A stretch of 64,000 nucleotides of DNA from Microbacterium esteraromaticum (GCF_900163815.1 NZ_FUKO01000030.1:1-64000), one strand, 5' to 3'. Positions 27,247 to 36,319 are shown, counted from the first letter of the stretch. Translations and numbers: made by a program. Notes: generated by a model from the sequence alone, not told the origin.

Positions 27247-28158
27247 TCAGTAGTGCCAGGGGTAAGGGGACCAGTCGGGCTCGCGCTTCTCGAGGAATGA
27301 GTCGCGGCCCTCGACGGCCTCATCGGTGCCGTACGCCAGACGCGTGGCCTCACCGGCGAACACCTGCTGGCCCATCAGCCCGTCATCAACCGCGTTGAAG
27401 GCGAACTTCAGCATCCGAATCGCCGTCGGCGACTTGGTGAGGATGGTGCGCGCCATCGCGATCGCCTCGCGTTCCAGCTCGGCGTGCGGCACGACCCGGT
27501 TGACAGCGCCTGCCTGCAGAGCGCGCTCCGCCGAGTACTCCTCGGCGAGGAAGAACACCTCGCGGGCGAACTTCTGGCCGGTCTGGCGTGCCATGTACGC
27601 CGACCCGTAGCCGGCATCGAAGCTGCCGACATCGGCATCCGTCTGCTTGAACCGGCCGTGCTCGGCACTCGCGATCGTGAGGTCACAGACCACGTGCAGC
27701 GAGTGCCCGCCGCCGGCTGCCCACCCGGGGACCACCGCGATGACGACCTTCGGCATGAAGCGGATCAGCCGCTGCACCTCGAGGATGTGCAGGCGTCCCG
27801 CGCGGGCGGGATCCTGCACGGCGTCGGCCTCATCGGAGTACTTGTAACCGTCGCGGCCGCGGATGCGCTGGTCTCCGCCGGAGCAGAATGCCCAGCCGCC
27901 GTCCTTCGCGCTCGGCCCGTTGCCGGTGAGGAGCACCACGCCGATGCGCGGATCCTGACGGGCGCCGTCGAGGGCACGGAACAGCTCATCGACGGTGTGC
28001 GGCCGAAAAGCGTTGCGCACCTCCGGACGATCGAATGCGATGCGGGCGATGCGCCCATCGTTCGAGACGTGGGCGGTGATGTCGGTGTACGCGTCGGCGC
28101 CGGGCGCCAGCATCCACTCGGCCGGATCGAACAAGTCGGAAACAGATGCGTTGGTCAC
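27247..28158 (-). CDS. menB: 1,4-Dihydroxy-2-naphthoyl-CoA synthase
   Basis: A 303-residue crotonase-fold enzyme that closes the second ring of the naphthoquinone. It has FSGGDQRIRG-like (FCSGGDQRIRG) oxyanion-loop residues, VVPGWAAGGGHSLHVVCDL and the TDADVGSFDAGYGSAYM loop with the MenB-type Asp and Tyr/Ser positions, plus the C-terminal WSPYPWHY ending. The start is GTG 28158. It is co-transcribed with menE and diverges from the PPIase gene by 75 bp. With menC at 29147 it gives three menaquinone genes within 4 kb. Confidence 0.95.
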   Translation of the reverse strand: MTNASVSDLFDPAEWMLAPGADAYTDITAHVSNDGRIARIAFDRPEVRNAFRPHTVDELFRALDGARQDPRIGVVLLTGNGPSAKDGGWAFCSGGDQRIRGRDGYKYSDEADAVQDPARAGRLHILEVQRLIRFMPKVVIAVVPGWAAGGGHSLHVVCDLTIASAEHGRFKQTDADVGSFDAGYGSAYMARQTGQKFAREVFFLAEEYSAERALQAGAVNRVVPHAELEREAIAMARTILTKSPTAIRMLKFAFNAVDDGLMGQQVFAGEATRLAYGTDEAVEGRDSFLEKREPDWSPYPWHY

Positions 28159-28233
28159 GGCACCAGCCTATTGCCGCTTTCTGCCGAACCGGCTGTCAGC
28201 GGGCTCTTGTGCACGCTCGCGTACGATCGTCGC

Positions 28234-28962
28234 GTGCCTTCGCTCTTCGAATCCGTCACCCGTCCATCCCGCCTTCGCCGACTGCTGCTCGTCGCGAGCA
28301 TCGGCGCGGCGCTCGCCCTCACTGGCTGCGCCTCGACGCCAGGATCCACGCCCGCCGAACCTGCGGCCACGCAGCCATCGGATGCCGCAACCCAGCCGGC
28401 AGCATCCGGCGAGTGCGCCTACCCGACCGCCAACGAGCGCCCGTCGGCGAAGCCGGTCACAGCGCCTGATGCAGACCCCAGCCTGTCGGGCGAGGTCGCG
28501 GCGACCATCACCACGAGCGCGGGCGACCTCGCGGTGACTCTGGATGCTGATGCTGCTCCCTGCACCGTGAACAGCTTCCTGTCGCTGGCCGAGCAGGGCT
28601 ATTTCGACGGCACGACCTGCCACCGCCTCACGACTGAGGGCATCTTCGTGCTGCAGTGCGGCGACCCCACAGCAACCGGCACCGGTGGCCCCGGCTATTC
28701 CTTCGCCGATGAGCTCGACGGCTCAGAAACGTATGAGGCCGGCACGCTCGCCATGGCGAACGCCGGGCCGGACACCAACGGCTCGCAGTTCTTCGTCGTC
28801 TACGCCGACACCCCGCTTCCGCCGGCGTACACGGTGTTCGGTCACCTCGATGAGGCGAGCACCAAGATCGTCGCCGACATCGCAGCCGCCGGCACCGAGT
28901 CCGGTGCCCCCGATGGCGCTCCCAAGACCCCGGTCACCCTGGAATCAGTCACCGCGAACTGA
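28234..28962 (+). CDS. Lipoprotein cyclophilin-type peptidyl-prolyl isomerase
   Basis: A 242-residue secreted foldase. The start GTG 28234 gives a signal peptide with lipobox LALTGC. A Pro/Ala/Thr spacer leads to a cyclophilin domain (about residues 85-240): VNSFLSLAEQGYFDGTTCHR, GTGGPGYSFADE, TLAMANAGPDTNGSQFFV and YTVFGHL are the usual cyclophilin blocks, with the active-site Arg at the end of CHR replaced in context by CHRL. It acts on the outer face of the membrane. The longer frame upstream overlaps menB and is false. A 49-bp palindrome begins 6 bp after the stop. Confidence 0.92.
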   Translation: MPSLFESVTRPSRLRRLLLVASIGAALALTGCASTPGSTPAEPAATQPSDAATQPAASGECAYPTANERPSAKPVTAPDADPSLSGEVAATITTSAGDLAVTLDADAAPCTVNSFLSLAEQGYFDGTTCHRLTTEGIFVLQCGDPTATGTGGPGYSFADELDGSETYEAGTLAMANAGPDTNGSQFFVVYADTPLPPAYTVFGHLDEASTKIVADIAAAGTESGAPDGAPKTPVTLESVTAN

Positions 28963-28967
28963 CTCCG

Positions 28968-29016
28968 GTCGCAAAAAGTCCCGCCGCGCGCACCGCGAAG
29001 CGGGACTTTTTGCGAC
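28968..29016. repeat. 49-bp perfect-armed palindrome, type P5 (copy 1), terminator-like
   Basis: GTCGCAAAAAGTCCCGC pairs perfectly with GCGGGACTTTTTGCGAC around a 15-base loop, right after the PPIase stop. It could end transcription, and its right arm supplies a short T run. A second copy of equal length lies at 36018. Confidence 0.92.
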
Positions 29017-29084
29017 TTGAGCGGCGGTCCGGCTCGCTCAGGTGCGCTCGCTATTCGCCTGCGCGGCCCACGCGCCAGCGCCAC

Positions 29085-29126
29085 CAACGCACGCGAAGCG
29101 CACCTCAACGCACGTGAAGCACACCC
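29085..29126. repeat. 21-bp tandem repeat, two units
   Basis: CAACGCACGCGAAGCGCACC and its variant CAACGCACGTGAAGCACACC (21-bp period, third unit started by CAACGCGG) lie just upstream of menC. Confidence 0.75.
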
Positions 29127-29146
29127 CAACGCGGCATGATGGACGC

Positions 29147-30124
29147 ATGACGCCTCCGCTCGCAGACATTCTCGACACGGCGCGAGTCGTCGCCCTCCCG
29201 ATGCACACTCGGTTCCGCGGGGTCGACGTTCGCGAGGCGGTGCTGTTCGAGGGCCCGCAGGGCTGGGCTGAGTTCTCACCTTTCGTCGAATATGCGGATG
29301 CTGAGGCGCAGACCTGGCTCGCCGCGGCGATCGACTTCGCCTGGAACGAGCAGCCCGCTCTCCTTCGCGACCGCATTCCGGTGAACGCCACAGTTCCTGC
29401 GATAGCCGCCGAGCAGGTCGCCCAAGTGCTCGCCCGGTTCGACGGATGCCGCACCGCGAAGGTCAAGGTCGCCGAACGCGGCCAGGTGCTCGCCGACGAC
29501 ATCGCCCGGGTCCGTGCCGTGCGCGAGGTCATGGGCATCGAGGGGCGCATCCGCATCGACGCGAACGGCGCGTGGAATCTCGACGAGGCCGAGCACGCCA
29601 TCCATGCCATGGCCGAGTTCGACATCGAGTACGCCGAGCAGCCCTGCGCCACGGTTCCCGAGCTCGCCGAGCTGCGCTACCGCGTCAAGCACAAAGGAAT
29701 CCTCATCGCAGCGGATGAGAGCATCCGCAAGGCCACCGATCCGCTCGCCGTCGCCGAGGCCAAGGCAGCCGACCTCATCGTCATCAAGGCGCAGCCGCTT
29801 GGCGGCATTCGACGAGCGCTGTCGATCGTCGCCGAGACCGGTCTGCCTGCGGTCGTCTCGAGCGCCCTCGACACCGCAATCGGACTTTCGCAGGGCGCAG
29901 CTCTGGCAGCATCCCTTCCCGCTCTCGACTTCGACTGCGGACTGGGGACGGCGTCGCTGTTCGCCGACGACGTCGCCGACGCGCGTGCGGTGGGCGGGTC
30001 GGTGTCGGTTGCACGCGTGATTCCGGATGCTGCCGCGCTGGACCGGCTAGCCGCACCCGCCGACCGGCAGGACTGGTGGCGTGCACGGCTGACGCGCTGC
30101 CACGCGCTGCTGGCCGCGAACTGA
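29147..30124 (+). CDS. menC: o-Succinylbenzoate synthase
   Basis: A 325-residue enolase-superfamily enzyme that dehydrates SHCHC to o-succinylbenzoate. The catalytic lysine strand TAKVKVAE, the metal ligands in RIRIDANGAW, IEYAEQP and IAADES, and the second lysine in VIKAQPLGG are all visible. The start ATG 29147 follows a 21-bp repeat; the longer frame adds low-complexity sequence and is unlikely. It stands next to menB/menE on the opposite strand, with the lipoprotein PPIase between. Confidence 0.94.
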   Translation: MTPPLADILDTARVVALPMHTRFRGVDVREAVLFEGPQGWAEFSPFVEYADAEAQTWLAAAIDFAWNEQPALLRDRIPVNATVPAIAAEQVAQVLARFDGCRTAKVKVAERGQVLADDIARVRAVREVMGIEGRIRIDANGAWNLDEAEHAIHAMAEFDIEYAEQPCATVPELAELRYRVKHKGILIAADESIRKATDPLAVAEAKAADLIVIKAQPLGGIRRALSIVAETGLPAVVSSALDTAIGLSQGAALAASLPALDFDCGLGTASLFADDVADARAVGGSVSVARVIPDAAALDRLAAPADRQDWWRARLTRCHALLAAN

Positions 30125-30162
30125 CGCGAGCGACGCACACGACCCGTGGCGATGGGGCCCTT

Positions 30163-30780
30163 TCAGGCCATCAGAACCTGCACAAGACGCCCGATCGCCT
30201 CGCCACTGGTGTCATGCAACTGGGTGTCGTCTTCGCCGGCCATCGCACCGCGGACGGCCATCCCCTCCCACACGATCATCAGCACGCGCGCCACGAGCTG
30301 CGGGTCCATCCGCAGCGTGATCGCGCCTGAATCGACGATCTCGCGAATGATCTCGGAGATGCTCGCCACCATCTCGTGCTCCTGCGCGAGGAATGCGGCA
30401 CCGAATGCCTGATCCCGCAGCGCGCGAATGCGGATCTCGCTCATCAGCATCACGCTCAGACGGTCATCGCCACTGGCATCCATGATCCGCTGCACGAGCT
30501 CCACCGGCTCGTACCGCTCGAGCGCACCGTCGGCCGCCAGCGCCGTCACCTGCTCACGCACCGCGCCGAGCCGGGCTTCCGCAACGGTTCCGGCGAGAGT
30601 GAGAAAGAGCTCGTCCTTCGACTCGAAGTTGGAGTAGAACGCTCCGCGCGTGAAGCCAGCGCGCTCGCAGACGACCTCGACGGTCGCGCCTTCCAGCCCG
30701 ACTTCGGCGAAGACCAGCGCCGCCGCGTCCAGCAGACGAGCGCGCGTGTTCTCGCGGCTGCGCGTCGGTGGTGTCGTCAT
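30163..30780 (-). CDS. TetR-family transcriptional repressor
   Basis: A 205-residue regulator. The N-terminal HTH (about residues 10-55: RARLLDAAALVFAEVGLEGA, then GFTRGAFYSNFESKDELF) is a standard TetR fold; the C-terminal helices form the ligand and dimer domain. It diverges from the MMPL exporter gene with a perfect inverted repeat between them (30850-30884), so it most likely represses that operon and itself and is released by an exported compound. Confidence 0.9.
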   Translation of the reverse strand: MTTPPTRSRENTRARLLDAAALVFAEVGLEGATVEVVCERAGFTRGAFYSNFESKDELFLTLAGTVAEARLGAVREQVTALAADGALERYEPVELVQRIMDASGDDRLSVMLMSEIRIRALRDQAFGAAFLAQEHEMVASISEIIREIVDSGAITLRMDPQLVARVLMIVWEGMAVRGAMAGEDDTQLHDTSGEAIGRLVQVLMA

Positions 30781-30849
30781 GAAAGCCTCCTCTGCTCACT
30801 CTCGCAGGTTCACATCCTGTGCACAGCATCCGATCCCGTGCGTCCTTTA

Positions 30850-30884
30850 CGATACATGTACGTACTGAATACATTCATGTATCG
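30850..30884. promoter_or_regulatory. Probable TetR operator
   Basis: CGATACATG (30850-30858) and CATGTATCG (30876-30884) form a perfect inverted repeat, 19 bases before the exporter start and 69 bases from the TetR start. Inner TACGTA and AATACATT give further dyads and AT-rich promoter-like sequence. Confidence 0.78.
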
Positions 30885-30902
30885 AACTTCGTCGGAGGAA
30901 GC

Positions 30903-33854
30903 GTGTCCACTCTCCTGTCATCGCTGGGTCGCTGGTCGTTCCGGCACCCCTGGCGCGTGCTCGTCAGCTGGCTGATCGTGCTCGGCATCGCCGGCGGCGG
31001 CGCCCTCGCACTCAGCGGCGGGACGGACAACAGCTTCTCCATCCCGGGCACCGAATCGCAGGCCGGCCTGGAGCAGCTCGAGCGCACGTTCCCGCAGGTC
31101 AGCGGCACGAACGCGCAGTTCATCGTCGTCGCGGCGCCCGGAGACAACATCACGGATGCCGAGTACAAGGACGAGATCGACAGCGCCGTCGACAAAATGG
31201 GACGCCTCGATGGCGTGCTGGCGGTCACCTCGCCCTACGACGAGAACATCGACGGCATGGTCAACGACGCCGAGACTGCGGCGATCGTGCGGCTGCAGTT
31301 CGATGGGCAGGTCAGCGACGTGCCCGAATCGATCAAGGACACGCTGCAGGACTCGGTCGACGCACTCGCCGCGTCTTTGCCCGACGGCTCGCAGACTGCC
31401 CTCGGCGGTGACCTGTTCGCTGTCTCCATCCCGACGATCACCCTCACCGAAGGCGTCGGTCTGCTGATCGCACTGCTGGTGCTGATCGTCACCTTCCGCT
31501 CGTTCGTGATCGCGGGCCTGCCGCTGCTGACAGCGATCCTCGGCGTGGGCATATCGATGGCCGGCATCTTCGCCGCCACCGCCTTCGCCTCGGTCTCGTC
31601 GACCACGCCGCTGCTCGCGCTCATGCTCGGGCTCGCGGTCGGAATCGACTACGCGCTCTTCATCGTCGCGCGCCACCAGGACCAGGTGCGCGACGGCGTC
31701 GACCCAGAGGAATCCACGGCACGCGCAGTCGGCACTGCCGGTTCTGCTGTCGTGTTCGCCGGCATCACCGTGCTCATCGCCCTGATCGGACTCGGCTTCG
31801 CCGGCATCCCGTTCCTGACGACCATGGGTATCGCGGCCGCCGTCGCGGTCGCGATCGCCGTCGCCATCTCGGTGACGCTCACCCCGGCGCTGCTCGGCTT
31901 CGTCAAGGGTCGCGTCATCGGCCGCCCGAAGCGCGTGAAGAAGGCCGCGAAGCAGGCGGATGCTGCCGCCGAAGGCTCCGAGCCAGCGACGGTCCCCGTC
32001 AAGCGCGGGTTCGCCGCACGCTGGGTCGCCGGCGTCACCCGCCGCCCGATTCTCGTCACGCTTGCCGTCGTGGTCGGACTCGGCGTCGTCGCCATCCCCG
32101 CGCTGAGCCTCGGACTCGCACTGCCGAACGCCGGCGTGCTGCCGCAGAACTCCGAAGCCCGCGTGAACTACGACGTCACGGCAGAAGAGTTCGGTCCCGG
32201 CTTCAATGGCCCGCTGATCCTCACCGGCACGATCGTCACCTCGACCGACCCGCTGACGCTCATGCAAGACCTCGGCGACGCCGTCGAGAAGGTTCCCGGT
32301 GTGCGCGAGGTGGCGCTGGCCACCCCGAACGAGACCGCCGACACCGGCATCGTGCAGATCATCCCAGAGACCGCTCCCGACGACCCGGCGACCTCCGACC
32401 TCGTCCGCGAGCTGCGCTCGCACCACGACGAGTGGCTCGACGAATTCGGCATCGATCTGAAGGTCACCGGATTCACGGCCGTCGCCATCGACATCTCCGA
32501 TCAGCTCGGCGGCGCACTGCTGCCCTTCGGGCTCTTCGTCATCGGCTTGTCATTCGTGCTGCTGGCCGTCGTCTTCCGCTCGATCTGGGTTCCGATCACC
32601 GCGGCCATCGGCTACCTGCTGTCGATCATCGCGTCGTTCGGCGTCGTGGCAGCGGTATTCGAGTGGGGCTGGCTGGCCGACGCGCTGCATGTCGCCCGCA
32701 CAGGACCGATCATCGCGTTCATGCCGATCGTGCTGATGGGTGTGCTGTTCGGCCTGGCGATGGACTACCAGGTGTTCCTCGTCTCGCGCATGCGCGAAGA
32801 CTATGTGCATGCCCGACGAGACCCGCAGAAGGCGCAGGGACGATCGGCGCGCGACATCGCGATCGATTCGGTCCGCACCGGGTTCACCAGTTCTGCTCGT
32901 GTCGTGACGGCAGCCGCGCTGATCATGTTCGCCGTGTTCGTGGCGTTCGTGCCCGAGGGTGACTCCTCGCTCAAGCCGATCGCGCTGGGACTCGCCGCGG
33001 GTATCGCGATCGATGCCTTCCTCGTGCGGATGACGCTGATCCCCGCAGTGATGGCGATCCTCGGTGACCGCGCCTGGCGCATCCCGCAGTGGATGGAGCG
33101 CCTCCTTCCGCACGTCGACATCGAGGGCGAAGCCGTCGAGCGCGAGCGCGAGCTGGAGCAGTGGCCCGGAGACGACAGCATCCTCGCCGCCGACGACCTC
33201 ACGCTCGAAGCTGCCGGCATCGACGGCGCCCACCTGCGCCTGGCGCCAGGTGAGGCTCTCATCGTGACGGGAGCATCGCCGCGTGCGCTGCGCACGCTTG
33301 CGCTGGCTCTCGCCGGACGCGTGAAGGCGGATGCCGGGATGCTGCGCGTCGCCGGTCATCTCATGCCGGGGCGTGCCGCCTGGGTGCGTGCGCATGTCGG
33401 CATCGCACTGCTCGATGCCACGGATACCGCGGGCCAGCTCACCGAGGCGCTGCGCGGCAGCGCGGGCCTGGTGATTCTCGACGGCACCGATCGGCTCTCG
33501 GCGGCCGAGCGCGATCAGCTTGCTGCGCGTCTGCGCGATGCGGGCTCGAAGATGGCGGTGCTGATCACCTCCGCCAACCCGGATGCGGCGCAGGCGCTGC
33601 TCGCGGAAGCGGGGCGCTCCACGGCATCCGTCACCGACCTGCGCTCACCCGCCTCCGACCCGCGCGCTGGCGCCGCCGACCCGCACGCTGCCACCACAGC
33701 CCCGCGCGCTGACACCGCCGACACCCCGCTTTCGCGTCGAGACCCCAAGGTATCGACGTCCACAGCCGGGGTTCTCGACAACAACACGGGGTCTCGGCGC
33801 ACGCAGCCCCATGACGGCACGACTTCCATCGACACCTCCGAGGTGAAGGCATGA
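30903..33854 (+). CDS. MMPL/RND-type exporter with degenerate ABC-ATPase-like tail
   Basis: A 983-residue inner-membrane exporter from GTG 30903 (GGAGGAAGC upstream). Two homologous halves each give one helix, an outside domain and five helices; the MMPL motifs GIDYALFIVARHQDQ and AMDYQVFLVSRMRED mark the proton-relay helices. Beyond the last helix (about residue 730), residues about 755-925 look like a decayed ABC ATPase: GASPRALRTLALALAG in the Walker A place without the GKS/T, and LVILDGTDRLS in the Walker B place. The final about 55 residues are low complexity and partly encoded by a 77-bp palindrome. It is coupled to the next gene by ATGA (33851-33854). Substrate unknown; lipid or drug export is likely. 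Confidence 0.9.
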   Translation: MSTLLSSLGRWSFRHPWRVLVSWLIVLGIAGGGALALSGGTDNSFSIPGTESQAGLEQLERTFPQVSGTNAQFIVVAAPGDNITDAEYKDEIDSAVDKMGRLDGVLAVTSPYDENIDGMVNDAETAAIVRLQFDGQVSDVPESIKDTLQDSVDALAASLPDGSQTALGGDLFAVSIPTITLTEGVGLLIALLVLIVTFRSFVIAGLPLLTAILGVGISMAGIFAATAFASVSSTTPLLALMLGLAVGIDYALFIVARHQDQVRDGVDPEESTARAVGTAGSAVVFAGITVLIALIGLGFAGIPFLTTMGIAAAVAVAIAVAISVTLTPALLGFVKGRVIGRPKRVKKAAKQADAAAEGSEPATVPVKRGFAARWVAGVTRRPILVTLAVVVGLGVVAIPALSLGLALPNAGVLPQNSEARVNYDVTAEEFGPGFNGPLILTGTIVTSTDPLTLMQDLGDAVEKVPGVREVALATPNETADTGIVQIIPETAPDDPATSDLVRELRSHHDEWLDEFGIDLKVTGFTAVAIDISDQLGGALLPFGLFVIGLSFVLLAVVFRSIWVPITAAIGYLLSIIASFGVVAAVFEWGWLADALHVARTGPIIAFMPIVLMGVLFGLAMDYQVFLVSRMREDYVHARRDPQKAQGRSARDIAIDSVRTGFTSSARVVTAAALIMFAVFVAFVPEGDSSLKPIALGLAAGIAIDAFLVRMTLIPAVMAILGDRAWRIPQWMERLLPHVDIEGEAVERERELEQWPGDDSILAADDLTLEAAGIDGAHLRLAPGEALIVTGASPRALRTLALALAGRVKADAGMLRVAGHLMPGRAAWVRAHVGIALLDATDTAGQLTEALRGSAGLVILDGTDRLSAAERDQLAARLRDAGSKMAVLITSANPDAAQALLAEAGRSTASVTDLRSPASDPRAGAADPHAATTAPRADTADTPLSRRDPKVSTSTAGVLDNNTGSRRTQPHDGTTSIDTSEVKA
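33720..33796. repeat. 77-bp palindrome, type P6 (copy 1), inside the MMPL gene
   Basis: Exactly the same length as the copies at 44449 and 45970 and aligned throughout: GACACCCCG start, CGTCGAGACCCC left arm, GGGGTTCTCGAC inner right arm and CGGGGTCTCG end. It is read in frame as residues about 940-965 of the exporter tail. Confidence 0.85.
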
Positions 33855-35899
33855 CTCTCCCCATCGAACGCGCACGCTCGCGGCGGCCGATCACCTGGCT
33901 GACCATCATCGGCGTGCTGCTGCTGCCGGCGCTGATCGGCGGCATCCTCGTCACCGCGCTGCAGAACCCGACCGACCGTCTTGAATCGATGACGGCCGCG
34001 GTCGTGAACCTCGACGAGCCCGTGACCGTCGATGGCCAGTACACGCCGCTCGGGCGCCAGCTCGCCGCAGGACTCGTCGAGGGTTCGGACGAGGTCTCGT
34101 CGAACCTCACCTGGGTGATCTCGAACGAGAAGGACGCCGCGAAGGGCATGGCCGACGGCAGCTACCAGGCGATCGTGACGATCCCGAAGTCGTTCTCAGC
34201 GGATGCCACGTCATCGGGCGTTGCTCTGAAGAGCGGCGAAGCCGGCGACGCCGAGCAGGCCAAGATCACTGTCACCACGCCACCGGATGGCCGCGTTGCT
34301 GATGGCATGATCTCGCAGCAGATCGCGTCGGTCGCCGCATCCACGATGGGCACGATGATCAGCGAGGCGACCGTCGGCAACGTGCTGGTCGGCTTCGCCA
34401 CCATCGGCGACCAGATCGGCGAGGCGGCCGACGGGGCCGACAAGCTCACCGATGGCGCATGGAGCGCGGCGGACGGCGCGGCGGAGATTCCCGACGGCGC
34501 GACCAAACTCGCCTCCGGCGCCAACGGTCTCGCCGACGGCGCGACCCAGCTCGCTAACGGCCTCGGCACGATCTCGAGCAAGTCGCGCGAAGCCGCAGCC
34601 GGCGCCGCCCAGCTCGGTCAGGGACTGAACACAGGTGCGGCGACGCTCGAGCGCGATGGACTCGTTCCCGCGCAGCTCACCGAGGCCGCGGGCCTCGCCG
34701 AGAAAGCCAGCGCGGGTGCCGCCCAGGCAGCCGGCGGGGCCGCGCAGGCCAGTACCGGCGTGCAGCAGGGAATCGACGGACTGGCGCCCGGTCTACGCGA
34801 GCTTGCAGGCTCGTGCGACGTGGCAGCTGACCCAGAGTTCTGCGGCAAGCTGTCGGCGATGGCGGGAGCGGCGGAGAGCCTGCAGTCCCCCGCGGCCACC
34901 GCTGCCGAGCTCGCCACGACGGCGGCGCAGGCAGCCGATGGCGCACGCCAGGCCTCGGCCGGCACGGCATCCGGTCTCGCCGCCCTCAACGCCGTGGCGC
35001 CCAAGCAGATCGCAGACCAGATGCGCACGGCAGGTTCTGCGGCGACCCAGCTCGGGTCGGGTCTCGTTCAGCTCGCCGACGGTGTCGCCGACTCGGCGAC
35101 CGGTGCACGCGGTCTCTCCTCCGGAGCGACCCAGCTCGGCGACGGCGCGAACGCGCTTGCCGACGGAGCAGGCACCCTCGCGGACGGAATCAGCACGTTG
35201 GCAACCGGCACGGGCGACCTCGCCGATGGACTGCACACGGCGTCGACCTCGCTGCCGTCGTTCGACGATGAGCAGTCGACGTCGCTGGCGTCGGTCATCG
35301 CCGATCCGGTGAAGAACGCGTCGTCAACCGACGATCTGTTCGGTCCGAGCACGATCCCGCTGCTGTCGGTGCTCGTGCTCTGGTTCGGTGCGCTGGCTTC
35401 GTTCATCGCGCTGCGCGCGGTACCGGGGAGCGCGCTCACCTCTCGACGCTCGTCGATCGGCATGGTGCTGCGCGGGTTCTGGCCGGCTGCGGCGATCGGC
35501 GCCGGGCAGGGCGTTCTCGTCGCGCTGATCGTGCAGATCGTCGCGGGCTACGACGCCGCCACGTGGTGGGGTTTCGCCGGGTTCGCGGTGCTCGTCGGAA
35601 TCGGCTTCGCCGCGATCAACCAGGCGCTCCTCGCCGTCCTCGGCGGCATCGGACGCTGGATCAGTGCACTCGTGGGCGTGGTCGCTCTCGCAACGAGCCT
35701 GATCTCGACGGTGCCCGGCTGGCTTGCAGGGCTAGGAGCGGCGATGCCTACGGCGCCCGCACTGAGCGGATTGATCACTCCGAGCGGCAGCGCCGCAGCC
35801 GGAATCGTCGTATGGGCCGTGCTGTCGATCGGCGTCGCGACCCTGGCTGCCGCTTCTCGTCGCACGACCAGCGCCAAGGCGGTGCTCGCCGCGGCGTAG
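33851..35899 (+). CDS. YhgE/Pip-like membrane protein
   Basis: A 682-residue protein with one N-terminal membrane helix (about 14-35), a long outside region (about 50-480) dominated by repeats of the kind ADGA/GATQLADG in coiled or beta-rod style, and six C-terminal helices (about 490-675). This is the YhgE/Pip (phage infection protein-like) architecture, distantly related to ABC-2 permeases. It overlaps the MMPL exporter gene by 4 bp, so the two are co-translated and probably work together in export. The last codons and the stop are part of a 21-bp tandem repeat. Confidence 0.87.
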   Translation: MTLPIERARSRRPITWLTIIGVLLLPALIGGILVTALQNPTDRLESMTAAVVNLDEPVTVDGQYTPLGRQLAAGLVEGSDEVSSNLTWVISNEKDAAKGMADGSYQAIVTIPKSFSADATSSGVALKSGEAGDAEQAKITVTTPPDGRVADGMISQQIASVAASTMGTMISEATVGNVLVGFATIGDQIGEAADGADKLTDGAWSAADGAAEIPDGATKLASGANGLADGATQLANGLGTISSKSREAAAGAAQLGQGLNTGAATLERDGLVPAQLTEAAGLAEKASAGAAQAAGGAAQASTGVQQGIDGLAPGLRELAGSCDVAADPEFCGKLSAMAGAAESLQSPAATAAELATTAAQAADGARQASAGTASGLAALNAVAPKQIADQMRTAGSAATQLGSGLVQLADGVADSATGARGLSSGATQLGDGANALADGAGTLADGISTLATGTGDLADGLHTASTSLPSFDDEQSTSLASVIADPVKNASSTDDLFGPSTIPLLSVLVLWFGALASFIALRAVPGSALTSRRSSIGMVLRGFWPAAAIGAGQGVLVALIVQIVAGYDAATWWGFAGFAVLVGIGFAAINQALLAVLGGIGRWISALVGVVALATSLISTVPGWLAGLGAAMPTAPALSGLITPSGSAAAGIVVWAVLSIGVATLAAASRRTTSAKAVLAAA

Positions 35900-35962
35900 G
35901 CGGTGCTGGCCGCGCCGTAGCCGGTGCTGGCTGCGGCGTAGCCGGTGCTGGCTGCGGCGTAG
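35879..35962. repeat. 21-bp tandem repeat spanning the YhgE-like stop codon, four units
   Basis: Units of CGGTGCTGGCTGCGGCGTAG type (period 21) start inside the gene at 35879; the first carries the true stop TAG (35897-35899), and the next three each repeat an in-frame TAG. A fifth unit breaks down after GTCGGTGCTG. Confidence 0.92.
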
Positions 35963-36017
35963 TCGGTGCTGTTCCCGTCGCAAATGATCCCGCCTCAGTT
36001 GCATCCCCGCTGTTCCC

Positions 36018-36066
36018 GTCGCAAATTGTCCCGCCTGCGAAGCGATCGAGCGGGACAAAATGCGAC
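36018..36066. repeat. 49-bp palindrome, type P5 (copy 2) with an extra half-copy
   Basis: GTCGCAAATTGTCCCGC pairs with GCGGGACAAAATGCGAC; length and loop match the copy at 28968. The pairing extends outward to about 36011-36072. A left half-copy (TGTTCCCGTCGCAAATGATC) stands 41 bp upstream at 35970. Confidence 0.9.
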
Positions 36067-36114
36067 GGGAGCAGGGGTGCAGTACCGTCGTCCGATGCCG
36101 CGAGCTGCCCTGCC

Positions 36115-36173
36115 GTTCGCGTGGCGCATATTGCCGCATCACGGCGAATGCAGCTACACGACGCGACCCGAAC
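36115..36173. repeat. P1 palindrome, shortened copy (59 bp)
   Basis: The left arm GTTCGCGTGGCGCATATTGC and CGCATC match the P1 type; the right arm ends CGACCCGAAC with a 2-bp deletion relative to other copies. Confidence 0.6.
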
Positions 36174-36258
36174 ACGAGGATGCAAAAGTCAGCAGCCATT
36201 CCTGGCTCCAGTTGCGCCATAAAAGACGTCCGCATCGGCAGTGCCATCCGATCTGCTC

Positions 36259-36319
36259 GTTCAGGTGGCGCAGATGGCCGCGTCCCGAGGAATGAATCGG
36301 CACAATGCGGCACGTGAAC
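36259..36319. repeat. 61-bp palindrome, type P1 (copy 4)
   Basis: GTTCAGGTGGCGCAGATGGC in the left arm and GGCACAATGCGGCACGTGAA in the right arm; outer ends GTTCA[C/G]GTG pair. The following copy at 36344 repeats its first 27 bases with one change. Confidence 0.85.
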
